This document shows positions 21,424-32,879 of a DNA stretch of 64,000 nt, piece after piece. The stretch comes from Maylandia zebra (taxonomy: Eukaryota; Chordata; Actinopteri; Cichliformes; Cichlidae), in assembly GCF_041146795.1 (NCBI RefSeq), contig NC_135184.1, positions 2,629,967 to 2,693,966 of the forward strand. Direction: 5' to 3'. Under the pieces are notes generated by a model. The model was given only the letters and a program-made list of their open reading frames with translations. It was not told the DNA's origin and made no database searches. Position 1 is the first letter of the stretch, and every line of letters begins with the position of its first letter. The position numbers and the translations under genes were made by a program.

Positions 21424-21790
21424 TGTGTGGTATCCATATAAACCTCTAAATCTCAGCTCAAAGAAAATATAAAGCTTTCCTACAGCTACCAAACACATCA
21501 AAAACAAAAAACAATTAAAAGAACAGTTATGTCACTTCACAAAATGTACGTAGACACAAACAACCGAACCCCGTATACACTCGATTTCATGTAACCAAGC
21601 AAACAACACATTTTTTAACAGCAGAGATCTAACTGATTCTAAAACTGCAAGTTTTGTCGTGCTCTGACCAAAATGCACTGAACCATCTGCAAAAGAAGGC
21701 TAAACATAATCTTCATGCTTAATAAACTTCATGTTTTGATAAACAATACTTCAGAGCCAACAATTGCCATTTTCTACCCAGTTACAGACA
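21424..21790 (+). repeat. unnamed dispersed repeat, copy 1 of 3
   Basis: This is homologous over several hundred bases to 23187-23640 and 32455-32760. Shared words include AATCTCAGCT, CTTCATGTAACCA and CACTGAACCA. No coding frame, terminal repeat or tail is obvious. Confidence 0.6.
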
Positions 21791-21837
21791 CGTGACTGGA
21801 CGACGGCATGTGCCTTAAATTTAGGGTCATTTGTATT

Positions 21838-22150
21838 TCCAGCATGGTGGCAGGGTGGTTAGCACTGTTGCTAAAGGTCCTGAGTTCAATTCCACCATCA
21901 GGCCGGGGTCTTTCTGTGTGGAGTTTGCATGTTCATGTACTCCGACTTCCTACCACAATACAAACACATGCAGTTAGTGGGGATAGCTTAATTGATCAAT
22001 CTAAATTGCCCATAGGTGCGAATGGTTGTCTCTGTGTGTTAGCCCTGTGACAGACTGGCGACTGGTCCAGGGAGTACCATGCCTCTCGCCCTATGACAGC
22101 TGGGGTACGCTCCAGCGCCCCCCATGACCCTGATAAGGATAAGTGGATTT
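21838..22150 (+). repeat. common teleost interspersed repeat (plus)
   Basis: Contains GGTGGTTAGCACTGTTG, CTTTCTGTGTGGAGTTTG and, at its end, CTCGCCCTATGACAGCTGGG with CTGATAAGGATAAG. Pieces recur at 33905-34095 and 57725-57870 (minus) and 39754-39853 (plus). The start resembles a degraded tRNA-like head. Confidence 0.65.
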
Positions 22151-22429
22151 GCAGCATGCAACTTCTGATTTGGTGGAACTGGTGTAAAGGTGGTGATGTT
22201 ACCGTGATTCTATTGGCTTAAGTGACCTCTAATTGTCGTGCATGAAAAAAATAATAATCTGCACTTTGTTGAAAACACAACAAATATTAACAAGTTAACA
22301 AGCTTAAGTGATACAGCATCATAATAACTCCTTTAGTGCATAAGCAAAGGAAAAATCTGATGATAATGGAAAAGGGACAACAGCTCTGAACATGTCCGGT
22401 CTAATAAAACAGTTGTCACAGTCTGGCTG

Positions 22430-22531
22430 AGCCAGACTGTATGAATGTGAGGAGAGGATCTGAAATGCAGACACAAAAGGAACGTGGAACCAAAACTTCG
22501 TATTAACAAAAAGTGAGCTGTTAAATGAGGC

Positions 22532-22572
<41 letters not shown>

Positions 22573-22910
22573 TACAAACAAAGGGCAAGGCAAACTGAAG
22601 CAAAACTAACATTAACCTAAAGTGGGTGAACTAAACAAACAACATGAAAAACCCTGACATGAAACTTAGAAACATGACGTGGAGAACATGCCGAGAACAA
22701 CAGATGACCTGACAAGGACCGAACAGAAACACACAGGGGTGATTAGGGGAAATGGAAACACATGGGGAAACAGCTGACACTAATCTGAAATAACAAGCAA
22801 AGCCAACTACACTGACATAGGACACAGATCTTCAAAATAAAACAGGAAACATGAGAGGCAGACATGACAATACAACTTCACAACAAGAACAAGAAACATG
22901 ATCTTCACCA
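22430..22910 (-). repeat. transcript-like interspersed repeat with A run
   Basis: On the minus strand it is pyrimidine-rich with motifs like those at 50180-50665, ending TGTGACA. An imperfect palindrome (AGTCTGGCTGAGCCAGACT) lies at 22421-22439. An A run of over 30 bases at 22537-22570 splits it. Confidence 0.4.
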
Positions 22911-23186
22911 ACCTCACACGGCCTGGTTGAACAGTTGCTGTCTTATCATACATGAAGTGAGCAGTGTTCATACAACCCGTAATGTTACTTTGAGTTAAGG
23001 AGGTAAAAATATAAAGTCCATCTCAGTCCATGCGTCCAAGTGCAAGCACAATTCCCCCGCACTCTACAGAGGGCAGTGGCACATACTTGTGACATCACAA
23101 ACATTAACTTAGGCTGTCTTAACCAGTTAAAGGTCAAGAGTCATGCAACCCTCCATGGCATCAAGCCTTTCTTGCAAATGTCAGCA

Positions 23187-23640
23187 TGTGTAGTATCCAC
23201 AAAACCTTAGAATCTCAGCTAAATGCTCATTTAAACCATTTCTACAGCCACCAAACACAGCAAAAACAAGCAATGATTAAAAGAGCAGCTGCGTAAATGC
23301 ACATAAGGCCGCTAAACACAGACAACCGAGCCCAGAATTTGCCAGACTTCATGTAACCAGGTAAACAATGGCTCGTTAGCTCACAGAGACCTCACAGATT
23401 CCAAAACACCAAGTTCCATCATGCTTCAACCAAAAGTCAGTGAACCAGCCACAAAGGAAGACCACAAAAACGGACAGCAGGGCAAATGCGCTAAAACAGA
23501 AATTGGCTTACCGTCCCTTCCGCAGTTTTCACTGTTAGCCGATAGCCAGCATAGCTACTGATAATGGAGAGCTAACTAGAAGCATCTGAGCCACTTTTGT
23601 CAACAACCACCATTTTGGACCCAGCTAAAGACACGTAGAC
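23187..23640 (+). repeat. unnamed dispersed repeat, copy 2 of 3
   Basis: The longest of the three copies. It runs from GTGTAGTATCC to the region before ACACGTAGACAG. It has no coding frame. Confidence 0.6.
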
Positions 23641-25052
23641 AGACACCACAGCTGTGTCCCAATTCCTAGGCCGCATCCTCCAGAGGCCGCATTTGAAGGC
23701 CGATTCCGTCACAGCCAGCCGACGAAGGCTTTCCCAGTTCCAAGGCTGCTCCAAATGCGGCTGATAAAAATGCTTTTTGAGCAGGAAGCTCAAAGAGACC
23801 TTTGGTGCTATATTAACGAAACACCACACAACTGCAACTGTTACAATGTCTGATTGCAATAACTTTAACTCGCTGCTTTGTCAAGACTGACCTTCATTGA
23901 TCATTCATATTTGAATCCTCCCTGTAGACACTGACAGTTAACCAGGTCACATACTGCTGCAGACTTTTAATCCAGATGTAGGCCTGTGTTTCTGAGCTCA
24001 GGTCATACATGTGGTCCTCACAGGGCAGCCACTACAAACGTGATTTATAGAATATGATGTTGGACATTAAACAGAATATAAAGTATTTAAAATGAGCTCT
24101 ACCCTAAACATATTCAGCAGTAATTTTAATTCATTTGATGCTGATGGGGAACATTTTTCTGCACAATTTTTTTTTTTACTTTGCAGTAATACAGTTTTAT
24201 GTGTACTGAGGTGTTTAAATAATATATTCATATATTATATTTATATTCTTACAATTCTTTAATAATTCTTGAGTCAGGAAGGAAGGCAGAAACTTAAAGA
24301 CGCTGCAGGAGGCTTACAGCATATTTAAAACAATAAAAGAGAGGCAGCACAAACACTATGTTTCAATCTGCAGTTGTCTCTGTTTGCCTTTCTGTCACAC
24401 ATCTGTCTTATGTATGTATGGTCTTTTATCTAATAAACTATGAGAAATTAATACCATGTAACTGTTTCCCTGTGTCCCTTCCCCCTGTTTCTCTTGTATC
24501 CAGTCTCTATCTATGCTGTTTGCTGTAAAATACACAGTACTGTCCAAAAGTCTTGAGCACCCACCTGATTGTTTTTCTTTTCCAGGAGAAAGACTGTGGC
24601 GGAGGTGTGGTCCCGGGCGCGGCTGCAGGGGAGGAGTGGTGCAGTGAGCTCAATGGGGCGGTGCTGCAGACGCAGGTGAGAACAGCTGATGGCGTTCGGA
24701 CTGATGATGGTTTCCTTCCCCTTTTATAGTGAGACGGGAGAGGAGCGGAGGGGGAGCTGGAAATCAGCTGAGACCGGAGCTGTCAGACTGTGCACGGTCA
24801 TAACAAATGAAAACTAGAAATAAACGTCTGGCGACAAACAACTGTGCCTGTGTGTACGTGTGTGAAGTGCATTTCACAAGACTCAGAGTGGTCTTGAACA
24901 AGAGTTCTACAGGCTTTCTGAAGGTGCTGCTTTTTTGGAGGTTGGACATTTGGACATGTAATTGTAACTTTCTTGTACAAAGACTGAGTGTGAAGATGAG
25001 AAAACAACTGTGAGCTGTGTTCAATTTCATGACACACTATGTGTGTCTTCAT
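23641..25052. other. intergenic with small repeat fragments
   Basis: 23650-23790 resembles one end of a non-autonomous hAT-like element (GTGTCCCAATTC, GGCCGCAT). 24534-24570 has a Tc1 terminal motif (AGTACTGTCCAAAAGTCTTG). 24590-24790 is a G+C-rich block of unknown type. No host gene is seen. Confidence 0.4.
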
Positions 25053-25235
25053 TCAGAATCAGAAAGACTTTATTTATCCTCAAGGGGCAATTAACAATTT
25101 CATTATCAGGCTGGTGCCTACATGACTGTAGAAACTGAGCTCCCCACTGCTGAATATAAAAAGACTGTATCCACACGATGAGAGCCTGCAACAGACTCAT
25201 GAGTTTGAGAGCGCTTACCGCCAAGCAAATTATTG
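25053..25235 (-). repeat. LINE 3' end fragment
   Basis: AATCAGAAAGACTTTATTTA followed by CAAGGGGCAATT is the reverse complement of a Rex/L2-type 3' tail, like the one at 34902. A short piece of C-terminal coding sequence follows. It is truncated. Confidence 0.55.
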
Positions 25236-26344
25236 AGGAGATGAGTGTTTGAAAACTGAGAGCAGACAGAATAACTGCTGCAATCTCAACTGATAAAGAA
25301 CCCAGCTGAAGCCAATTTAGTTTAATAAAGAATGAAAACAGAGTTCATGTTTTTGTTTTCATTTTTCCACATGAATGTTAAAGTCAGGTACTAATTATTT
25401 TATCTGAACTGATCACTAAATCGGACAAATCAAACTCAGAGTAAGAGCCAGACTGACAATAAACAACAAATAAAACAGTTTTGTTTTTTTCGGTTAGGGT
25501 GTGCAGGGCTAAGAATAAGACTTTCAAATAAATGATAACTTTGTCTGTGGGTTATTAATAAATCAGAAGTAAAGATTCCTGCCACTGCTGCTCCTCAGTG
25601 CAGCTCGCTCTGTTCCCTGGAATGAATTTGACTCTGTTCCCCAGATGCTGCAGCTTCATGTTTCTAAGAATAGAGCCAACAACAGCTGTGTTGTAGCTGT
25701 GTGAAAAATAGACTTAAAACATGAATGGTTTCGTGGTAAACCTGGGGCTTCTGTTTCACACAACACCTCGTCCTCACAGTGGTACAGTCACCCCTGCTGC
25801 TCCGGCTCAGCTGACAGGAGCTGTGTTACTTTGGGCTGCAGTGGTTAAAGGAGCCTGGCTAGCTATAGGATTATTTTCAGAGGTTACATTTATTACAAGT
25901 ACCATTAACACTAAATGATGCCCAGGAGTAAGTGAGCATTTGACACTGAGCAGGAAGAACTGCTGGAGAACCACAAACCATGCTGAGCTAGGGAAGTTGG
26001 ACCAGGAAACCCAGGGAACCATGAAAATCCAAAATCCAAACTGTCTGATTAAAAAGTCAGAATCGACAAAGTCATTTAATGAAGTCGATCCTCTAGAGAC
26101 TAAGAATATCTGTACAAAGTTTAATGTCTTTAGTCCAGATCCAGTCCATGTGGACTAAAGTAGTGGACTGACCAACAGACTGACATTAACATCAGAGCCG
26201 TGCTGCTAGTGTGGCTAAAAGAAAAGAGAAGAAGAGACAGTCATGTTGATATGAACATTAGAGAAACACATCATGGAGCTGAAATATGATCCTGCTTCCT
26301 CATTTGGACTCATTCACCTCAGCTGACACGTTCAGCAGCAGACA
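25236..26344. other. flank upstream of J2
   Basis: No gene seen. The last 150 bases (CACCTCAGCTGACACGTTCAGC) are shared with J3 and partly with J4. This suggests a conserved J-proximal element, perhaps a germline J promoter. Confidence 0.45.
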
Positions 26345-26372
26345 GGTTTTTGTAGCAGTCTGTCTCACTGTG
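26345..26372 (+). promoter_or_regulatory. J2 recombination signal (12-RSS)
   Basis: Nonamer GGTTTTTGT (26345-26353), a 12-bp spacer identical to that of J1, and heptamer CACTGTG (26366-26372). Confidence 0.93.
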
Positions 26373-26422
26373 GGAGGGATACTACCTCATCTTTGGCTCT
26401 GGAACTAAACTGTCTGTAACAG
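26373..26422 (+). CDS. TRGJ: TCR gamma joining segment J2
   Basis: A 50-base J segment: one base then EGYYLIFGSGTKLSVT, ending in a phase 1 donor (ACAG|GTAAGA). From the FGSG motif on it is identical to J1 and J3; only the CDR3 part differs. The downstream intron starts with the same 270 bp as the other plus-strand J segments. It splices to C2 at 27993. Confidence 0.92.
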
Positions 26423-26941
26423 GTAAGAACAAACATTTATTTTCCTTCAGTTGTTTTATTGTAGAAGCTGAAAATGTGTTTAAAGTCAGTTTGTGCTGCT
26501 TCAGGCTTTACATGTTAGTTTTTCATCATTAGTAGAGAATTCATCTGCAGCCATTGTTACATAAGAAAAGCTCAATAATCTCTGAAAACATGTTGAAATC
26601 TCACTGAACAACTAAAGTTATTCTTTATTTCTGCAAATATTAGTGATGTTACAAATATTTAGGATTTGATCCTCTCAGTGATTCTGCTGGTTTTCAACAC
26701 AAGATCATATTTGATGTTAAAATTAAATTAATATAGATTAACAACAAATATGGTTTCAGGAAATATTTGCTTTATGTTGAGGAACAAATATTTTTTAATA
26801 GTCAAACATTCATGTAGCTGCTTCAAAAAGGTAAATAGAATTATAAAAACAGATACTGATTAGAAAACAATGATATGACAGATACATTTAGGATGAATAT
26901 GACATTGTTAAACTCCAATTTTTTTTTTTTTTTTTTTAATA

Positions 26942-27135
26942 ATGTGTGTCTGTTAGTACCCATAGGGAAGTTGCTCCTCTGCATTTAACCCATTCACCAA
27001 GTGAAGCAGTGGGCAGCACCCGGGGAGCAGTGTGTAGGGACGGTATTTTGCTCAGGGTAGCCATTCAGTGGAGTCGAACCCCTGACCTTCCGATCATGGG
27101 GCAACAACTCTACCTACTGAGCTATCCCTGCCCCG
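26942..27135 (-). repeat. tRNA-headed SINE in the J2-C2 intron
   Basis: The reverse complement starts GGGGCAGGGATAGCTCAGTA with an A box, and has a B box GGTTCGACTCC. It is inserted in the J2 to C2 intron. It is not a tRNA gene, since the sequence runs on into SINE body. Confidence 0.7.
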
Positions 27136-27992
27136 ATATTTAGTTCTGAGATTAAGTCGTGTGTGTGGATTTGTACGTGACAATAAAAAGTTAATAATAC
27201 TTAAATTTTCCAAAATACTTTTCGAGACAAATTTTTATTAAATATACTTTGTCAAATAATTTGTATTTTATAACTAAAAATATCATGAAGTATATCTCAT
27301 ATTATTGAAAACGTTTTATTCAACATTTCAGTTTTAGTGTTTTAAAATATTTGCTACAGTTTTTTATTTGAATAAAAACATAAATTAAAATAATCACTGC
27401 ATTACTTTTCCAATTTTTACACAAAAATATTTAAGAATAAATTAGTCTGAAAGACAAATATGGTCTTTATGGTAAAATATATCAAAGACAAGAAGAATGG
27501 AAATTTTATCTGCTGAACTGAATTTTGTGAAATGATATTTAATTTTATTAATAGTACAAAACAATATGAAAAAAGATGAATTTATTTTTGGGCAGAAGAG
27601 GATCTCTGTTAGAACTCGTGTCTAAGGACTAATAAGAAAAATACATTTTCACTTGTATAAAGACAAATGTAAATATTTTAAAATTGGACTGAACTAAATT
27701 TCTATAAAACAATAAAAAGCAAACACATGACGAATTAAACTGAAATGAATTTAATTTGACTTTTAAAATCATGCTGAGTGTTCCTCATGTGAGCCATGAT
27801 GACATGAGGTGATGACTGTGTTTGATATGAAGCTGAATCCAGTGTATGTAGTGAACTTTGTGCTGATGAGTAGTTTAGTGATCAGAGTCCATGTAGTTTC
27901 CAGGATCAGACTGAATGCAGTGCAGTGCTGGAAGCTGCTGCTGACTGTGTGAATGTGTGTCTGTGCTGCTTGTTGCTTCAACAATATTTCAG

Positions 27993-28938
27993 CGCCACAT
28001 AGACTCCACGTCGATGGGGACAGCTCCCTGCTGTGTGTGCCCCCGTTCATGTTTCCATCTTTGGTCCAGCTGACTTGTAATACACAGAAGAAAGATGATC
28101 CGGAGGAGCTGCCCACAGACGTTGGAAAGCAGCTGGAGCTGATCCATGAAGAAGAGAGCAGCACATATACATGCAAATGCTACATCAAAAATGTCAGCAA
28201 CAACACAGTGGAGGCCCGAACACAACAAGGTAATGAAGGCTCGGTGACTGTGTTCAGCAGTGATTCAGCTTCATGTGGAGATGCTGTCAAAGAGAGCAGA
28301 GCAGCAGAGGACTGACATTTCTCACTGCAGCTCCAAACATTTGACTCCTTTTCTGTTTCAGAGCTTCCAGCTCCAGCAGCCTCCTGTCCTCCAGAGAGAG
28401 AGCCAGCAGACCTGCCAGCTCTGCAGCCAGCTGACTGTAAGATCACCTGCTGCCTCTCTGCATGGACAGCTCCAATGTCCAATGAGGCAGCTGGAACAAG
28501 TTTAGGCTCTTAAAGTTGCACTAATTGATCAAATCTTCATCCAACAAGCTCTGATAAAGCCACTGTACACTAGCTGCTCAGCACCAAACAGCAGACAGAC
28601 CATAATATGTCAGAGATCAGTTTGTTAGCTGCTTGTGGAGTTCTTCTGCCCCCAAGTGGACACAAACACTACATCAATTCATCCACTTGAAGAAGAAGCT
28701 GTGACTGTTTCTATTTGGACTTTTTCTCCTTGATCTGAGAGGAATAACCCGACTGTCTGTCTGTCTCTTTGTGTCTGTCTGTCCTTCAGTGTCCTTCCAG
28801 TCTCAGTGCAGGGTGAAGCTGCTCTGCCTGCTGTACACAGTGCTGATAGTGAAGAGTCTGGTGTACTGCTGTGGACTCTCTCTGCTGATGATGCTCACAA
28901 ACAAGGGAGCGTCCACCAACTGCACACATGCTGACTGA
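27993..28938 (+). CDS. TRGC: TCR gamma constant region C2, altered Ig core
   Basis: Exons are 27993-28229, 28362-28436 and 28790-28938, giving 153 residues with the J base. Exon 1 is 75 bp shorter than in C1 and only distantly similar. It has the conserved Cys in SLLCVPP. The core Trp is replaced by Cys (VQLTCNTQ), and strand F reads YTCKCYIK with a second Cys two residues before the normal one. Exons 2 and 3 and both introns match C1 almost perfectly, including the hinge Cys (ASCPPE) and the Lys-bearing membrane segment. Splice phases are all 1. AATAAA lies at 29229. The extra cysteines could form a second intradomain bridge; that is inferred. There are no stops and the gene looks functional. 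Confidence 0.88.
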
Positions 28939-29334
28939 CTGTTTCCTGCTCGCCTTTTCTCACCATCACATCTCATCAATTCATCTCATTCATCACTTTG
29001 ATCACAAATGTTAGTTATGATGTGTTGTGCTTATTTTGCCTTTTTCTTCAACAGTTAGAAGATCGTCTGAAATAAATACATCTTTACATGTATTGTTGCT
29101 CTGAGTTAGAATTCTTTTTGTGCTTATTGTGACTTTTATTGTAGTAACAAAAACCATCAGGAATATTTTTATCACAAGTTTTTGTTTGATTTTCAAATGT
29201 CAAACAGTGTAGTTGTGTTTGTGTGAACAATAAAGATTTGAAGATGAAGAGTTTGATTCTACTTTCATTGTGTGATCAACAACAACCCGTGTGAGTGAAG
29301 CACAAACTGACTGTATCCAAACTTGCTCTCCTGC

Positions 29335-29460
29335 AGCAGACGGGCTGTGTGGGTTTCTGCTCTGCAGCCTCCACACCGTTAGCTGTGGCTTTCACTTTAA
29401 TAACACAATGACAGTTACAAGCAGGAACTCTGCTTCAAGAATGATTCCAGGAAGGATCTG
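29335..29460 (+). promoter_or_regulatory. candidate TRG 3' enhancer downstream of C2
   Basis: Nearly identical to 16400-16525, with Myb-type CCGTTA at 29376-29381 and STAT-type TTCCAGGAA at 29445-29453. The duplication shared with C1 ends near 29580. Identity with C1 is explained by recent duplication; the comparison with C4 is the informative one. Confidence 0.5.
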
Positions 29461-29580
29461 TGTTCTTCACCTGTGAGAGAAACAGCTCAAATCCTCAACT
29501 CACAGCTGACAAATGAACTTTAATGGAATCAAAGGAGAGACCATGAAGCCCCTGCAGTCTGCTCAGCTCCCATTTTATTA

Positions 29581-30052
29581 CAGTTGGAAATGAAACACAA
29601 GATGAAGAAGAAATATGACATCATAGAGAATATGGAGCATTTAATTTTTATTAGTTTATTTAATATTTAAAATGTCTTGAACATGGTGAACACCATTCTT
29701 ATGATTTTTAACAATCACATATTTAGAGAAAAAGACGTTCATGATGAATAATACCAAACCAAAATGTATATAACTGCTACCTACTGTATAAGTAATTGTA
29801 ATAGTTTATGATTGTTGTATATATTAGAGCCAATAAAAGAACAATGTAGTGTGTTTATTCTTCTTTACACTGGCATTTAGTTGCAATTAACCATTAACTG
29901 AGTGGTAAATGATTTTTATAATGTCAATGACAATACTACAATACACACATTTTGTTATTTTAGATTTTCATTACTTATAGTTAGTGGAATGCATTTGGAT
30001 TGTTATTTTTTTCAGGTGAGAGAAAATATTAAAATATTATTAAATGGCCTGC
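29581..30052. other. A+T-rich intergenic
   Basis: No gene, RSS or recognisable repeat seen. Confidence 0.5.
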
Positions 30053-30340
30053 ATGGTAAATGACCTGTATTTGTATAGCACTTTACTTAGTCCCTAAGGA
30101 CTCCAAAGCGCATTACACACATTCACACACTGGTGATGGCAGCTACATTGTAGCCACAGCTGCCCTGGGGCGCATTGACAGAGGCGAGGCTGCTGGACAC
30201 TGGCGCCACTGGGCCTTCTGACCACCACCAGCAGGCAAACATGGAGTTAGTATCTTGCCATGCAGCCAGGAGGCAGCCTGGGATCAAACCACCTTCTGAT
30301 TAGTGGCTGACCTGCTCTGCCACCTGAGCTACAGCCACCC
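30053..30340 (-). repeat. SINE, V-SINE type, minus strand
   Basis: The reverse complement has a tRNA-like head (GTGGCTGTAGCTCAGGTGG) and, at the other end, the tail AAAGCGCTTTGG-like region and TACAAATACAGGTCATTTAC. The core is degenerate. Confidence 0.7.
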
Positions 30341-31436
30341 TATTAGAAAAACATAAGACTGTTAGATAGACTCATGAATAAAATTTCCTTTGAAAGAAAT
30401 CTGATTGAGAAACTTTTTACTAAAACTAACCCTAACACAAGTAAGTTGTGACACCAAGAGAGCAACACAAAGTCACTGAATGTCTGGCCAAAAGAGCACA
30501 AAACACACAGCGACAGAAACACAAACAGAACAAACACCAGCACATCATTATTTTAGTAGTGCAGTCAAAAAGTTCTCAGACATGTCAGAGGAGTCTGTGC
30601 ACACAAGTTTGATTCTTTCAAACTGTGGCCAATAAGTTCAAACACTAGTAAACTATGAACAATCAAATATCTTTGAGACATTTCCAAGCTGAAAAAAACA
30701 ACGAAAGTAGACTGAGTCTTATTTAGTACAGTTCTACTCTCCCAGAGCAGTCAAAGTGCTCATACAACACGATACATTCACATAAGCACTTTCATCTGTG
30801 TTTTAAGTGCTTACTAGCTAACATTTGCATTCCAATGGATGTATTGGAGAGCAACGTAGGGTTAGTGTCTTCCCCAGAGATGTGAGAGATGTGCAAAATA
30901 AAGACACTTCAAAATAATAATACAATTAACCGGTCAAAAGAAAAAAAGGCAATACAATAATAAAACAGAAAAAATCTGAAGCTTTAACACTTTCAAGCCC
31001 ATCATATCGTACTTCATGCATCTGTTTTTGTGAGTTTCTGAGACTTCCACATCATCAGCGTGGCTTTTTTTTTTTACCCTCAAAAAATGATAAATAGCAT
31101 GACACATTTTTAAGGACTAAATTGCCAAAATATAGTTAATGTAGCAAATTTGATACAAATTAAAACTCATATATATGCAGATTAAAATTTTATATATTTT
31201 ATATATATTTTGTCTAAAGGTTCAACAAACACTCCATTAAAGATTTCAGGCAGTTATTTCATGGTTCAGGTTTTAAAGGGTTGAAAAAAAAGAAAAGTGA
31301 CTCTCTTACTGAGTTTAAAACCACCGAATAGCAAAACGTGTCCATATTAGGGCAGACTGCATGTAGTTTAACTGTAGAAGCAGGCAAACTCACAAAGGCG
31401 CAATAGCTTCCTTTAAACGTGTCTAATGTGCCCACT
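30341..31436. other. intergenic before V2
   Basis: A+T-rich, no gene. From about 31330 the sequence matches the region upstream of V4 and V5 (GCAGGCAAACTCACAAAGGC), so the V duplication unit begins near there. Confidence 0.5.
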
Positions 31437-31577
31437 GCAGGGGCTGATGGGAGCTTTGAGGACCTGTTAGAAACCACGTGGCCCTCGTCTGATCTCACAG
31501 CTCGTCCTTGTTTGGCCTCAGCTGCATCAGAGCGCCACTTCTCCCCAGGTTCACCAGAGGAAACACCACTGCACAAA
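31437..31577 (+). promoter_or_regulatory. conserved 5' block of V2
   Basis: Same block as before V1, with CCACGTGG and CTCGTCTGATCTCACAGC. A likely promoter and 5' UTR. Confidence 0.6.
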
Positions 31578-32038
31578 ATGCTTTTCCTCCCAGCTGCTGC
31601 TCTGTGCTGTCTGTGTTCAGGTGAGTGTTTCCAGCCAATCAGGAGCCAACAAAGTCAACCTGTAACAAACACTGTCACACTAACCTTCATCTGTCTGTCT
31701 GTGTCTCTACAGCACTGGTTACCATGGCAGCAGAACAGCTGATTCAGGAGGGTTTAACACTGACCAGGAGAGTTGAAGAAAATGTTTTCTTCAGCTGTGG
31801 AGGGACTGAACAGTGTAGTAGCTATGTGTTCTGGTACCAGAAGAAAGAAAATGAAACATTCAAAGCAATTCTGCGTATTAATAGGAGAGATGGTGCAGTT
31901 TCTTCAGATTTCGGTCATCCACAGAAAGATGATTTCTCAGCAGTGAATAAACAGAATGGCTTTGTACGCTTGAAGATAGACAATGTTAAACTCGCTCATT
32001 CAGGCACCTACTACTGTTCCTGTTACAAAGCAAGTTCC
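31578..32038 (+). CDS. TRGV: TCR gamma variable segment V2
   Basis: Leader exon 31578-31620 and V exon 31713-32038 (326 bp). The leader is identical to V1; the mature chain starts near EQLIQEGL. Framework landmarks are Cys23 (FFSCGGTEQC, with the CDR1 Cys six residues on), Trp41 (VFWYQKK), an FR3 with FSAVNKQNG, and TYYCSCYK at CDR3. This full-length domain lies upstream of J3-C3 on the same strand. The open frame, RSS and splice sites all look functional. Confidence 0.9.
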
Positions 32039-32076
32039 CACAGTGAGAAATGATCCCTGCAGCCTGAACAAAAACC
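32039..32076 (+). promoter_or_regulatory. V2 recombination signal (23-type, 22-bp spacer)
   Basis: Heptamer CACAGTG (32039-32045), spacer of 22 identical to V1, nonamer ACAAAAACC (32068-32076). Confidence 0.92.
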
Positions 32077-32454
32077 AACAGATGAACAGATGTCAAACAG
32101 TGTCTGAGACAGGAAGAGAGCAGTAAACCACAGCCCAGCTTCACATGTTTCACCTCCATCTCAGAGTCACTTTTTTCTTTTTTACATTTAAAGGTTTAAA
32201 AGAAATCACAGAAAAAATTCTAGATATCACAAAGGTTTAGAAATTAATGAATTTAGGTTTGTAAGTTTTTGGACAATGCAGGATTGATTCTTTCTGGCTT
32301 CTATCCCATCGAAATCCATGGCATGTTTTTATTGAAAGGGAACAAAGTAATTAAGCAATAAACAATTAACCAATGCCCCTGGTACCAGAGACAAAGGGGA
32401 GAACATCTGGTTTACCGGGATGTAATACCAGATCTCTTATTTAAATATAGACAC

Positions 32455-32760
32455 GTGTGGTTCCACACAATGTCAGAATCTCAGCTAAGAGCTCACAAAA
32501 CTATTTCAACAACAGCTGAAACAGCTGTTTGTTGTTGTAGCTGATTAAAGAGCAGGTAAACTGATTCCGTAAAAACATATAAAAACAAAGTGCGGATTCC
32601 CCCATTAACCCGGCAGAAAACACACAGACATGCCGACAGGTGCCTAAAGCCAACGTCGCACAGATCCCAAAACTTTAGGTTTCGTTATTCTTCCACCAAA
32701 GTTCACTGAACCAGCAGCAGAACATTATAGAACTGTGCTTCACATTTGAAAAACATTGTA
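32455..32760 (+). repeat. unnamed dispersed repeat, copy 3 of 3
   Basis: The most diverged copy. It shares AGAATCTCAGCTAA and GTTCACTGAACCAGC with copy 2. It has no coding frame. Confidence 0.5.
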
Positions 32761-32879
32761 AAGACTTCCCACTTACTTTTGCTGTCTTGCTTCCATCACA
32801 ATAAAATTCCACTTCCTGCACATTTCTGTGTGCTTGTCTTGTGTTTTTTTTGTATTACTTTTCCCTGAACACTCTCTCA

